A DNA stretch of 64,000 nt from NCBI GenBank assembly GCA_003024785.1, contig PUQB01000154.1, forward strand, positions 362,348 through 426,347, written 5' to 3'. Of the stretch, positions 47,201 to 60,936 are shown piece by piece. A model generated the notes under the pieces. That model saw only the letters and a program-made list of their open reading frames with translations. It did not search any database and was not told the origin of the DNA. Position 1 is the stretch's first letter. Each line of letters starts with the position of its first letter. A program made the position numbers and the translations under genes. This DNA is from Selaginella tamariscina. Its lineage: Eukaryota > Streptophyta > Lycopodiopsida > Selaginellales > Selaginellaceae.

Positions 47201-50200
47201 CGTAAATACCCACATAAGTATATTCAAATAAACAGTATATTTCTTGGTCAGTTTGGCAATCTCTTCAAGGCTTTACAAGTCCCTCTTCCGAAGCAGACAA
47301 TGCTGCTTATAGACGACGGTGCAGAGAATTCTAGAACAGGTATGTCATGTGTGGGGTGTATATACAGACGTGTATTACTCTAGAATATATTATATTGTAA
47401 AATCCCGCACACACACACTTTGTTCCCATCCTGTTGATGAGTTAGATAGATTACATGTATGTAAATTTTTCTCAATACCAGGATCACTGCATTCAGAAAG
47501 CGGAGCTTCAACAGGGAATTCAGGCCAAGTGATGTTAGAAGAAGACCCGGGAACCGCTTCTGTACAGTATTGTTGCGACGGGTGCTCTACCGTACCAATA
47601 CAGAGAAGGCGTTGGCACTGTACGATCTGCCCAGACTTTGATCTGTGTGAAGCCTGTTTCGAGGTTATGGATGCTGACCAGCTCCCACCCCCTCATACAA
47701 GGGAACATCCAATGACTGCAATCCCCATTGAACCCGAGACAGGTGTGTACATTGTGGTTCAATATGTACATAACACACACACATTTATACACAAATACTT
47801 CGCATGCTTACATCACATGCATAAGTATATAAATAAGTTATTAACCTTTACATCTTTCTCTTAGGAGGTGAAAATACGGAAATGCAGTATACGTCCATAG
47901 ATGACTTAAGCGAAGAAAGCTTACTACAAATGGCAACTGAGCTCAGCCTCCAGTCGACGTCAACGTCAATGCCAGTCAACGATGGATTCAACGAGGGCCA
48001 GGTGGCTGAAACAAAGTCAACGCCTTCTGTCTCCCCGTCAAAAACTTTAGTCAACTCTTTACTATTGACCGGTTTACTCGACAATCTACGTGGCTGGACG
48101 AAGAATACCAACGGTACGATGGCTATCCCCATTATGCAGCTTTTCTACAGACTCACGAATGCCCCTTCGAGCCCTCTGTTTGAAGTCTCACTTGAGAAAG
48201 TGGTAAAAGTTCTGCTTGATGAACTGGAGGTCGGAAGTTTCATTCCTGTCAAATCACGATCGGGGTTTGGGGAGGTTGCTATACTTATTTTCATGTTCTA
48301 TACTTTACTTCTTCGGCATTGGCATCAGCCGGGTTCTGTACATGGTCAGCCTAAGGAGTCAGGTAATTCTTTTTCATAGGTTATATATGTATTTGAGCTT
48401 TAGACTTGGTAGTTTACTGCTCTAGTCAATACGTGTTGTTTTGATAAAACAATAGTTTCGCACTCAAGCTTGTATCATTTAATAACTTATCAATCTACTA
48501 AAGCATGTACAATTAGTTCTGCGGTGCTATTAATATACAGTGATACTATACAATATAATACACGTGTTGTGAAATTAGTTTTCTATAGAATCAAGTTTAT
48601 ACATATATAATATTATTCATTTTAGGTGAGGCACCAGCAAGTGAAAAGAATACAGTTGAATATGATCGTTCATGTGCAATGCTTCGACAGCAGTCCCTTG
48701 TCAACTATCTTCTTAACATCACTCAGCAGCTCACTCACGTGTTTAAAGAGCTCCTCAAGAACCCAGGTAATTAATATAAATGAGACATATAATTACCAGA
48801 ATTCATATGTACATACTTGTCTATACCATAATACCTGCAAGTAGTTTTAATATTAATCATGTGTATGTAAACACAAACACACGCATATGATATGAATTAG
48901 GATGGTGTACACGCTTATACATATCTAGTGAATAATATTTACATGACATGTCAGGAATCAAGCTGCGGTTCCTCAACAAACGCACCGTGTGGAGCTTATT
49001 AACTGTAAGACGGGAGTTTGCAGCAGGGAGTTTTACACCTTTCTTCTCAGATTCCTATGCGAAAAGCCATAGGGTGACCTGTTTGCGGAGTTTCACAAGC
49101 TTCTACTTGAGAGTGTCTTCCGTCTTACTTACAGTCTCATTCGTCCCGGGAAGTCTGAGAAATCCAGCGATAAGGTAAAATATTTTATCTTTTATACACA
49201 CACACACATATACAGTGTGTGTGTGTGTGTATGAATATGCCTGTTACACTGATGTACCTAAACGTAACACGCGCATACGCACACCCATACATATGTGTGA
49301 CTGTTGTTATGAAGCCCCGGCTCTTGCTTCTTGCTATGTATCTTATAGTATGCAAGTATTAGTTATTGTAAGTAATTTTACGCTATTTATGTGATAGAAC
49401 GTTTGGGCATATAGTGTTTAGTAATTGCGTCATCTGCTTGTGCCCTGTACATGTTTAACAACGCAAGTAGCTGCTTCGCATTGTTATTATTGCGGTAATA
49501 TAATATGATGTAATATAGTACGTTACACACTATTAATTATATTCTAGTATGATATTAATCGGAATGTGATTGTACACAGGCTTGCCTGATGTATATTTGC
49601 ACTATAGACTGCTATAAGGGTGTCGTATTTGGTACTCAATAGCTTTTGTATATGTTTGGTATATTTACGCTAACTTATAGGAGCAATCTAAATGTCCCGG
49701 CGTTGAACTCAAGCTCGATGGTTGGCAAGACGTACTATGTGGATATTTCAACAATCCACACACAACCTTTGTACGGAAATATGCACGCAGGCTATTGCTG
49801 CACATGTGTGGATCCAAGAGTCACTATTATAATGTACGAGATGCATGGCAGCTTAACAGGGAGGTGAAGAAGCTCTATAAGTTGGTGAACAAATCTGGTG
49901 GTTTTCAAGTACCTGTTCCCTACGAGAGGAGTGTCAAAGTTCTCAAATGTTTATCGCTTATTGGCGAGGTATAATCATAGAGATACCTGTAGCTATTTTA
50001 GTATTAATGTGTACAATGTCGATACTCGGTAGTATTTTATTCGTTAGTTTTTGTAAAATATATATAGATTAGTATTCATCTAGTCTAACCATATTTGCGC
50101 AATGGATTTTCTTAAATCACTTGTCTTAATAGGTTGCATCAGCGAGGCCCCGGAACTGGCAGAAATATTGCACGCGACACTCAGAAGTTATCCCTTTTTA

Positions 50201-53200
50201 CTAAGTGGTTCCTTCTTCTTTGTGGAGGAACTCGTTGTACAGGTAACTATTATGACACGTATAGAATAAGTACATATGAAGACAGCTATTTCTTCAATAC
50301 ATGTGACATACAACTGGTTGACTATTTTACTTTTTGATAGTTTAAACTTATGTGCAATAACATTTAACCGGGTGCTTTATGCAATGACAGACTCTAAAGC
50401 TGCTTTCACTGGTTTTCTTCTCTGGGAGGGACTTGAGTACATCAAAGAAGGTAGGCGCTTCTCATATCCACACACACGTAGACACGTGTGTGCATTCGTA
50501 TAATCATAATTTCTTTACAGGAGTCGTACGAAGGAAAGAAAGAGAAGAAAGGTGGCAGTGAAGAAACCAATTACTTGGATATGAAGCAGGCAGTGGAGCA
50601 GCTCGTTGGGGAAGATGCCAAGAATTTGAAGAACTTCCTTGACACGTTTTTTCTCGAATGGAACGCTTCTTCAGTACGTTCATATATGAATATACATACA
50701 TACAATACATATGGACGTATGTGTGTTTGTGTATATCCCTTGCTACGTAGTACAGTGAAACTTATGTACTGCATTGTATTGACAGAATACGATATATATA
50801 CATGTATGTGTGTGTGTGTAATGCCGTTTAACTCTTAACTCAAATGTTTAAGGTGCGTCTGAGGCCAAGGCAGTGTTATCGGGTGCATGGTACCATGGTG
50901 AAGAGGCGTTTAGAGTCTTACTACTTACCTGTCTACTAGAACGAATCCCGATGCTGCCATCCTACGGTCAGAATGTACAGGAATTCACTGAGCTTCTATC
51001 GTGGCTATTGAAGAAGGGAACACAAGAGATTGCTCTTGATAATCCGGAGACTGTACTTGTACAAGGCTGCTTGACTGCGAACACTATTAAGAAGATATTC
51101 GAGGCTCTTCGTCTCCAAAACGAAGTAATACATATTTAATGTTAATATAGACTTATATCATCTATGTATTGTTGCTGATCTTACATGTTTTGTGTAGCTC
51201 CTTGCAAACCATCCAAACTCTAGAATCTACAGTACACTTGTGAGTTTGGTGGAATTCGATGGATACTACTTAGAGAGTGAACCGTGCCTTGCTTGCAACT
51301 CTCCCGAGATTCCATATACTCGGATGAAACTTGAGACTATCAAGGTACCTCTCTCTCTTTTCTCTCTCCCTCTCTCTCTCCCGGGGTCGCTCGCTCGCTC
51401 TCGCACATGCAGACAGTGACTTGTATCGGGCTATGCAGGCAGAAACAAAGTTACGGACAACAGAATCCTGGTCAAATGCGTTGGAAGCCACACTATCCAA
51501 AGTGTCTCAATGAACGTACACGAGCCAAGGCGTTCAAAGTCTGTCAAAGTGCTCAACCTGTATTATAACAACAGAGTAGTTGCCGACCTCTCAGAGCTCA
51601 AGAATAATAGGTACATAGATCAATATATCGTATCACGGTAGCATGTATGTATGTGTAGTGCATGCTCATGTATACATCAGTATATAATGATTACTAATTT
51701 GTACTATGGTAACAGGTCTCTTGGAAACGTGCTAGAAGCTGTCAGTTGAACTTCGGTCAGACAGAGCTTAAGGTGGAATTTCCCATTCCAATAACTGCTT
51801 GCAACTTCATGATCGAGCTGGACGCATTTTATGAGAATCTGCAGGTTTGTGTATACGCACGCACATATATTTGCATGTATGATTAATATAGATAGTATTT
51901 CTGTTGTTTGACTCGTTATATCTTAATATTGTACGTAATACTGTTAATTAAGGCTGATATTAACTCTTATACATGATTATCTACGTCCTGCAGGCTGCTT
52001 CACTGGAGTCACTACAGTGTCCTAGGTGCAGCCGTGTTGTGACGGATAAGCACGGGATATGTAGCAACTGTCATGAGAACGCTTACCAATGCCGGCAGTG
52101 TAGAAACATCAATTACGAGAACCTGGACTCGTTTCTGTGCAATGAATGTGGGTACAGCAAATATGGACGTTTCGAGTTTAATTTCATGGCTAAGCCCAGT
52201 TATACTTTTGACCGGATGGAGAATGACGAGGATATGAAGAAGGTAAGATTTACTTAATGCACATGATTAGCTAAAATACTGTTGTTATATTCAGAACTTC
52301 TGTTATCTGCAGATTTGAATGTCTATGATATCATATATATGTGAAAAGCTGTTATGTTGCATATCTTCTTCGTATACTAAGCAAACTTTTATATTATCAC
52401 TGTGCACTGGATGGTTATGATGTTGTATTACCTCTTTTGATATACGTGTACTATAATAGTCTAGTTAATTGTTGATATTTAATCTCGGTCTTTTTCTTTT
52501 TATAATCAGGGACTCGCTGCGATTGAGGCAGAATCCGAGAACGCTCACAAAAGATACCAACAACTCCTGGGATATAAGAAGCCACTGATGAAACTCGTCT
52601 CGAGTATTGGTGAGACCGAGGTTGATTCCCAGCAGGTATAGGAACATCTATATGCCTATTCATACACTGTATAGATCTTCAATCTTCAATATGTGTCTAT
52701 ACGTATATAGTGAATGCTACATCATGTAGATATTTCAATCACAAAATAGATATTTTAATCACGTGTGTGTGTGAAGTTTATGATATACTGAAGTTTCTAC
52801 TCAGCAGCAGAAGGATTCTGTTCAGCAAATGGTTTCACTCCCGGGTTCGGCCTCGTTTAAGATTAATAGAAAAATTGCTATACTCGGTGTTCTATACGGA
52901 GAGAAGTGTAAAATGGCGTTCGACTCTGTCAGCAAAAGTGTAAGCCTCAACTATATAGACATGTAATATATAGTGAAACATTGTTCAGCTACAACTTTTC
53001 ATTTCCGTAGGTACAAACTCTTCAAGGACTCCGTCGTGTCCTAATGTCTTATCTGGAGCGCAAGAAATCCCCAGGTATGCATGTCTATCACGTGTGTATG
53101 TAGTAAGTACATCTTATGTATCCATGTATGTATGTGTTATCTAACTATCAGCAATTGTCGATGTTATGCATGTATGTAATTATGTATATGGCCGTATGCT

Positions 53201-56064
53201 GCGGTTGTGTATTCTAGCTAACATTTGCCTGTTATAAGGCACAGCAAATGTTTCCTTCTCGGCACAGAGGCACCCAAACCGCTGCTTCGGGTGTGCAAAC
53301 ACGTTCGTTGGGCACTGTTTGGAGTGGCTACAGATCCTAGCAAAGATCCCATATTGTCGTCAACAGCTCGTATCAGCTGGGATACTGTCCGAGCTCTTTG
53401 AGAACAACATACATCAGGGTCCCAAGTCGGCTCGGATTCAGGCTCGGAGTGTTCTTTCGGCCTTCACGGAAGGTGACCCGGCTGCTGTTGCAGAGCTTAA
53501 TGAACTGATTAAACAGAAGGTTATTTACTGCTTGGAGCATCATCGATCTATGGATGTTGCTGCTTGTGTCCGTGACGAGATGCAGGTATTCTCATCTGTT
53601 CGTATTAATACGTATACCCATATATAAGATAATTATATGTAATGCATACTAATTTATACGTCCGTACACACATAGAGACACATGTATATGTCGTGGCATA
53701 TATATGTTTATTTAGATAGTTACGTATATGTATATGTTTTTGCAGCTTCTTTCTGAGACATGCTCTTTGGGAGATTTCTGGGAGGCAAAGCTACACGTTG
53801 CCTTTCAGCTTCTGTTCCGTTCTATACAAGTGGGTGCAAAGCATCCTGTCATCGCCGAGCATATCATACTTCCAGCTCTGAGGATCATATCACAGGCGTG
53901 TACTCCTCCAAAAGCAGAAACTCCAGCTTCTGATGTGAAATCTACCGATGTGAAATCACTCGTTCCAAAGACTCCATCCACAATTCTTATGGTAAACATT
54001 AGTATAATGAATACATAACTGATCATAATACAGAATATTTTATTGCGTATCCTATATGTTTGTATGTTTATACATGTGTCTATTACATATATGCGTCTTT
54101 AGGTGTCTATAGGTGCATATCTAACTTTCAAACATGCAGGAGCCTCCTGCGACTGCGTCAAAGCCAACAAAGGAGACCGTGGATGAGTTTACGGAGGGTA
54201 ACCAGCAAGATTTATTGCTGGTAAACTACGTCGAATGGCGAAGCGGTGCAACGTACAAGGACTTTGTACGAAGGCTGACCGTATCCCAGAAAGTAAGAAA
54301 GGACTCGCGACGTACGGACGCACTTGCACTTAAATATATGCTACGGTGGAAGAGAAAGGCGTGCAAATCCAGATCCTCAATAAGTGATGATCTACGCTGT
54401 TTTGAAGACAGCAGTTGGGTTAAGGAGCTTGTTTTAAGTGCGTGTTCGCAACAGATCAGGCAGGAGATGTGTGCTTTAATCGAGGTTCTTTGTTCACAAA
54501 GCCAGGTATAGATGTATACATGCATATATGTTTGATATGTGTATAATATCCTATAGCCAGTGTTTGTGTGTGTGTGTAGTCGTTAATTGTTTTCGGGTGT
54601 AGTGCGGTTTGTATCTATGCGTATGTATATATATATATGTGGGTGTGTAACTAAAAATATATTATACTCAATCCTACTCGTTTTTTAAAGGCTCGGAGGT
54701 CAAAGTTCCTCAACTTGTTTATGAACCTGTTACCTGCATCGAGAACGGCTGGAGAATGTGCTGCGGAGTACTTTGAGCTACTCTTCAAGATGATAGAACC
54801 TAAAGATGCTCGTCTCTATCTTACAGTCCGAGGTATTATAAATATGTATTTAAATCCGGCCTCTCCATATTATAGAGATGTACAAAGATGGATTATGTGT
54901 TCAATATAGTTGGTAAAGCTGTACATCAAAACTTATAGTTGTACATGTGTAGCATATTTAACATGATTAACGTCCAGGTTTCTTACGTACGTCATGCGGT
55001 CTCATTACCGAGGAAGTTACACGTGTAGAGGCACAGGAGCGGAGCTTTCATACGGATATTTCTCAAGGATATACTCTTCATAAGCTCATTGAGCTTCTCA
55101 ACAAGTTTTTGCAAGTTCCAAACATACGAACCAGGCAAGTCTTTACACGATATGTCATCTTTAGCTACTTCATATTCTTAGTTAATTGTACTTTCATATA
55201 GATTACTACATAATAAACTTACATAGTTAAACTAATATATTATCTGAGTAGATAATAATATGCTGTTCTGTTTTTATCATTTGTTATCAGATTTATGAAG
55301 GAGAGTCTACTTTCACAAGTGTTGGAGGCCTTATTGGTGATTAGGGGCCTCGTAGTGCAGAAGACTAAGCTTATCAGTGACTGTGGACGTTTACTTCGTG
55401 AGCTGTTGGATAACTTGCTTCAGGAAAGCCACGAGAACAAAAGGCATTTTATTCGTGCTTGTGTTTCTGGACTTCAACTGCATAACCAGGATAAGAAAGA
55501 TCGCCGCTGCCTGGTAAGCTTTTGCTATCATTACCATTACAGTATATACATGTGATGCATAGTCTAAGATTGTCATGCAGTACATAAATATATTATAGTA
55601 CAGGGTATGTGGCTTAATTGTGAAACATGCAGTTTATTTTGGAGCAACTTTGCAACATCATTTGTCCAACAAAACCAGAGCCTGCCTACATGCTTGTGCT
55701 TAATAAGGCTCACACGCAAGAAGAGTTTATCCGAGGTATTTACGATTATTATATATTGTCACTGTATTTTCAGCTACTTTTATCCAGTGTTTAGCTTTAC
55801 ACATATGGTTTATATATTATACAAAAATTAGCGTATTTATTTTATTTTCTCGTGCAGGGTCGATGACGAAGAACCCTTATTCAAGCCTTGAAGTTGGTCC
55901 TTTGATGCGAGATGTAAAGAACAAGATATGCCAGCAGCTTGAAATGATTGCTCTTCTCGAAGATGATTATAGTATGGAGCTTCTTGTTGCTGGAAGCATC
56001 ATATCTTTGGATCTCACTGTTGCTCAAGTTTATGAGCAGGTGTATATATATAGAGCCAATAGCA

Positions 56065-56097
<33 letters not shown>

Positions 56098-56458
56098 TAT
56101 ACATACACATACTGTAGTACTATCGAACTATTATATTAGTATAACATAATTATATCTCGAGTGTATTGTAAACTGGCGTATGCATTATAGTTGATATATA
56201 CATATAGAATATGGACTTCCATTAACGTTCAACACACACACATCCACATAGACACACGTATGTATGTATATAAACTTACTGAACTTCTTAATTTCTTTGA
56301 AGGTCTGGCGAAAAGCACACAATCAGGTTGCGAATTCTGCTATTGGCTCTAGTTTGTTGACTGCTGCTGGGCTTTCCACTGGTCGAGAGTGTCCTCCAAT
56401 GACCGTTACCTACAGACTTCAGGTTAACTATTTTGTGTTACACACACACACACACACA

Positions 56459-56510
<52 letters not shown>

Positions 56511-59500
56511 CAAATATCAAAAGCTTGTATTCATGGTCTGTATTAATAATTGTCGCATGTTCATAATGTTATAGATGCTATATACATAATAGTTTCAATG
56601 TTGACGTTGCACAGGGACTTGATGGGGAAGCAACAGAACCAATGATAAAGGAGCTAGACGATGACAGAGAAGAAACACAGGATCCAGAAGTTGAATTTGC
56701 AATAACTGGAGTTATGAAAGAGTGTGGTGGCTTGAGTGTCCTTCTCAATATGGTCGAGGTAATGTGTGTGTGCGCGCGTGGTTATGTGTGTGTGCAGTTT
56801 TGAACACCGAATAGTTGGAAGTTACATGTATGAATGTGTCTTTTCCATCTATATATAATCCTGTGTGTACGTGTTTGTGTTTATTTGTGTCATATGCATA
56901 TCAGCGTCTCTTATATTCAGGAATTTACGGATGAGGAGCTAAAATCTGGCCAAGAGCAAGTTGGTTTAGTACTTAAGCTGCTCATGTTTTGCTGCAAGAT
57001 TAGAGCTAACCGGCAAGCACTTCTTCAGCTTGGTGCTCTGGATATCCTCTTAGAAACTGCAAACAGAGCTTTCTCCTCTGCTGGTAAAAAATAATATGTA
57101 ATAAATAAATCATAAACTCTTTCATTATACATATAAATCTTGTGTGTGTGTGTACGCCCGCGCGCGCTTTAGTGTGTTAATAGTCTTTGTTCTGTGAATG
57201 TTTAGATTTGGTAGAAAGTCTACTGCTTATAGTGGAGTGTCTGGTTACGGAGGCAAATGAAAGTGATGTTGGAGTTTCTGAAGGAGCTTTGAGCACGAAC
57301 CGAGCAGGTATTTCACGGGGTGAACAGGCAGCAAAAGGAGTATTAATGTTCTTGGAACGATTGTCCAATCCCAACACTTACAAACAGGTCTCTTTCTCTC
57401 TCGGGAGAATACATAGTATATATTTATACCCGCGGTTGTACTATTAATTTATGTGACGATGTTATATGCATAACTAATATATATATATATATAGACACAC
57501 ACACACTACAATGGTGCCACTCTTTCACCGTTTAGCCGTGCGTGTGTGACATATGTGAAGTACATACATGTGCATGTAATAGATTATGTTATACTGTTGA
57601 ATTACATTCTATAATAATGCATTAGTACAAAAGACACATGTGTGTACAGATATACTGATTAAGGTCTATGTAATGTACAGTCCAAGCAGCATAGGAGCAG
57701 TGATACAGTTGCAAGAATTCTACCATATCTGACATACGGAGAGCAAGCAGCTATGGAAGTTTTAGTAGAGCATTTTCTGCACTACTTGATGGACTGGGCA
57801 TTCGACAAACTTCAGAGTGAATATTCCGAGAATTCTAAAGACGCTGCGGTCGCTCAAAAGGCCAACTTGCACAGATTCGCCCTCGATAACTTCGTTAAGG
57901 TTGCAGAAGCTATTAAGGTTAATGCAAATGGTGAACGACTGAAAGATCTCATCTTGGAAAAGGGCATCCTTTCGGGTAAGCGTCATCTCCCTTTGTCTGT
58001 TGTGTCTGTAGATATGCGACAAATAGTTGTATGTATAAAGACATTGTACTTGATTTATAGTGGCAATAAGTTACTTGAAGGAGGCATTCCCATTCACTGA
58101 AAGAAAGAGCGATCACCGGGCATCTCCAGAATGGACTCGAGCTTCAGATCTGGCATCTGTGCCTATAATCCTCTCCATGCTTCGAGGTTAGTTAACATTT
58201 GATATTATCTTCATTATATTTTCTTTGTGTGTTTGAGTACATTCCTAGTCATGTTAAAAATATTTTTAATCAATTTGTCGCACGATATCACCTACATATG
58301 TCATATACAGATACACCTTACTATTTTTTTATGCATTTGTACAATGCATATATATGCGTAATTTTATACGTCTGTTATGCATGTAAGTGCTAATATCAAA
58401 CTCTTGCAGGTCTAGCCAGAGGACACAGGAAAATTCAACAGTGTCTAGAGGAAGAGAATATTTTATCCCTTCTTCATGCAATGGAGGGAATATCCGGAGA
58501 CAACGAGATTGGTGCAAGAGCTGAAAATCTTCTTGATACTTTGTCTGACAAGGAATCTTGTGGCGAAGGATTTCTTGCTGAGGCTGTTTGGAATCTGCGT
58601 GAGACAACCCGTGATGAGATGAGAAGACGTGCTTTACAACGTAGAGAAGAGCTCCTGCAGGTATATATATTAGCTTACAGTGTAGTATACTATTACATTA
58701 TAAGATTCACGTGCAATATATTATCTGATATATGATCATTTTACGTTGTATAAGCAAACAGTAAGCAGATTTGCATTTCAATTAAGCAGTATGTATACTT
58801 TATAGCAGAGGCATAGAAAATACTATTGTAACACGTTATGTGGTATTAGAGACTTGAGTACTTCACTATATGCTATACATAATGTTGTTCGTCGGCCGGG
58901 CCGATGATCGTGTCTCGCGTGATCACCGTTTCGGGTGGGAGTAGCAATCATGTGCGGCCGGCCGCCGGCCTTGTTTCCGCTGGAAGTATACCGTATATAC
59001 ACATGGTTTAGGCACTGTATACTCGACCGTGCTTTTATAAGTATTTACAGTATTCGTGATAGCATCCTGCTACTGTATTCATTATCGTAGTGTGTATATA
59101 CGAATGTAATCTTGCACCTCGTATACTATTTACCAAACATATGCAGTGGGCTTATTGTTATAAATATAAGCATAACTGATTTCTAATACAATGTCTTCTG
59201 TAGGGACTTGGAATGAAACGAGAACTAAGATCGGACGGTGGAGAACGAATAGTAATCTCCAAGCCAAAGATCGAAGGACTGGAAGATGTGGAAGAAGAGG
59301 AGGCGGGACTAGCATGCATGGTTTGCCGTGAAGGGTACAAACTCCGACCAACAGACATGCTTGGAACTTATTCGTACAGCAAACGTGTGAACATTGGCTC
59401 TAGCAGTAAGTTTGTAATTTCGTTTTGTGTTTGTGTCTGTGTGTTTCTTCTTTTCTAGTGATATATTCTACTTATGTTTCTTACCACAGTGCATGGCCGT

Positions 59501-60879
59501 GCCGAATGGGTGTACACAACAGTCAGCCATTTCAATGTGATCCATTTTCAGTGCCACCAGGTAAATATCCTTATATATTGTAAATATTCTGTAAACTGTT
59601 GTAAACGCTATTTTAATATACTCTGGCATACATTATAACATACACACACAATTACAATACATATTGCATCAGTACACTAAATTTATATGATACCCTGTTA
59701 ACCATGTGTGTAAATTATGTAGGAAGCGAAACGAGCAGATGCATCATTGAAGACTCCTAAGAAAGAATGGGAAGGTAAAATACCATGCTTATATAACAAT
59801 ATCTATCTCTTTTAATACTAATATATATCTCCATAGGTGCTGCATTGAGGAACAATGAGACACTTTGCAATAATCTGTATCCTCTACGAGGACCTGCTAT
59901 TCCACTCTCGGCATATTCCAGATGTGTTGATACTTTTTGGGATAACCTGAACTCTCTTGGACGTGCTGATGGTAGCCGCCTTCGACTCATCACTTACGAC
60001 ATTGTCCTGGTTAGTCATTACCCTATTTCCTCTACGTGCTGCGCGCACATGAGTGTTTATACGCTCTTTGTGTAACTTTACTTATTGACGGTACAGGACG
60101 TGCATGTGTCTAGTTGTATGTGTATATATGTTGCAGAAATAATAGATGTACAAGTCACAAGTTTAACACATCTATTTATGTATCTTTGTGGCATTTTATA
60201 TAATGTCTCATGCTTGTTTTCCGAACAGATGCTAGGAAGGTTTGCCACAGGGGCTTCATTCAGCGCAGATAGCAAAGGAGGTGGAAAGAGAGTAACTCAC
60301 GACTACTTCCCTTCATGGTGCAAATGGCCCGTCATCTCCTGGACAACAAGGACCAAGCCAAAGACGAACCTCAGTCAAGTTTCTCCAAACATACCTCCAG
60401 AATGAACCTTCTCCGATCCCGAATACACAGACGCCACAGAAATCACCCTCGTCCTCCTCATCTTCTTCAGATGACAATGTAGTATATGATGGTTCAATCT
60501 CTTCTGCTTCACTCGCACGAAGAGTGGCAACAACACAGGTAAAGTGTATATATGTTTGAAATCATACATTTACTTAAATATACATTATGACATATTTCTT
60601 ACTAACATATCCTAACGCAGGAAAGCGTTCTTGCAAAGGGGAGCAGTTCATGCATACATGCTACACAAGCAGGGACGACAGCTTCCACCGGCTTCCCCAC
60701 TTCCCTCTACAACTCCAACTCGGAGCCCATTGGAGTTGTTTAGCCCGAGTTTAAGCCAAACCTCAGATACTAAAGAACCTGTTACTAGTGAGCAGCTGTT
60801 CAGTATTGTACAACCCATGTTGGTGTTTATTGGCATCATAGATCAGCTTCAGAGATACTTCAAGAGCAACAGAAGTGGA

Positions 60880-60936
<57 letters not shown>

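Noticed and set aside
36544-60880. Programmed ribosomal frameshifting in BIG
   Set aside because: The sites share no slippery motif or downstream structure and are too many; single-base assembly deletions explain them better.
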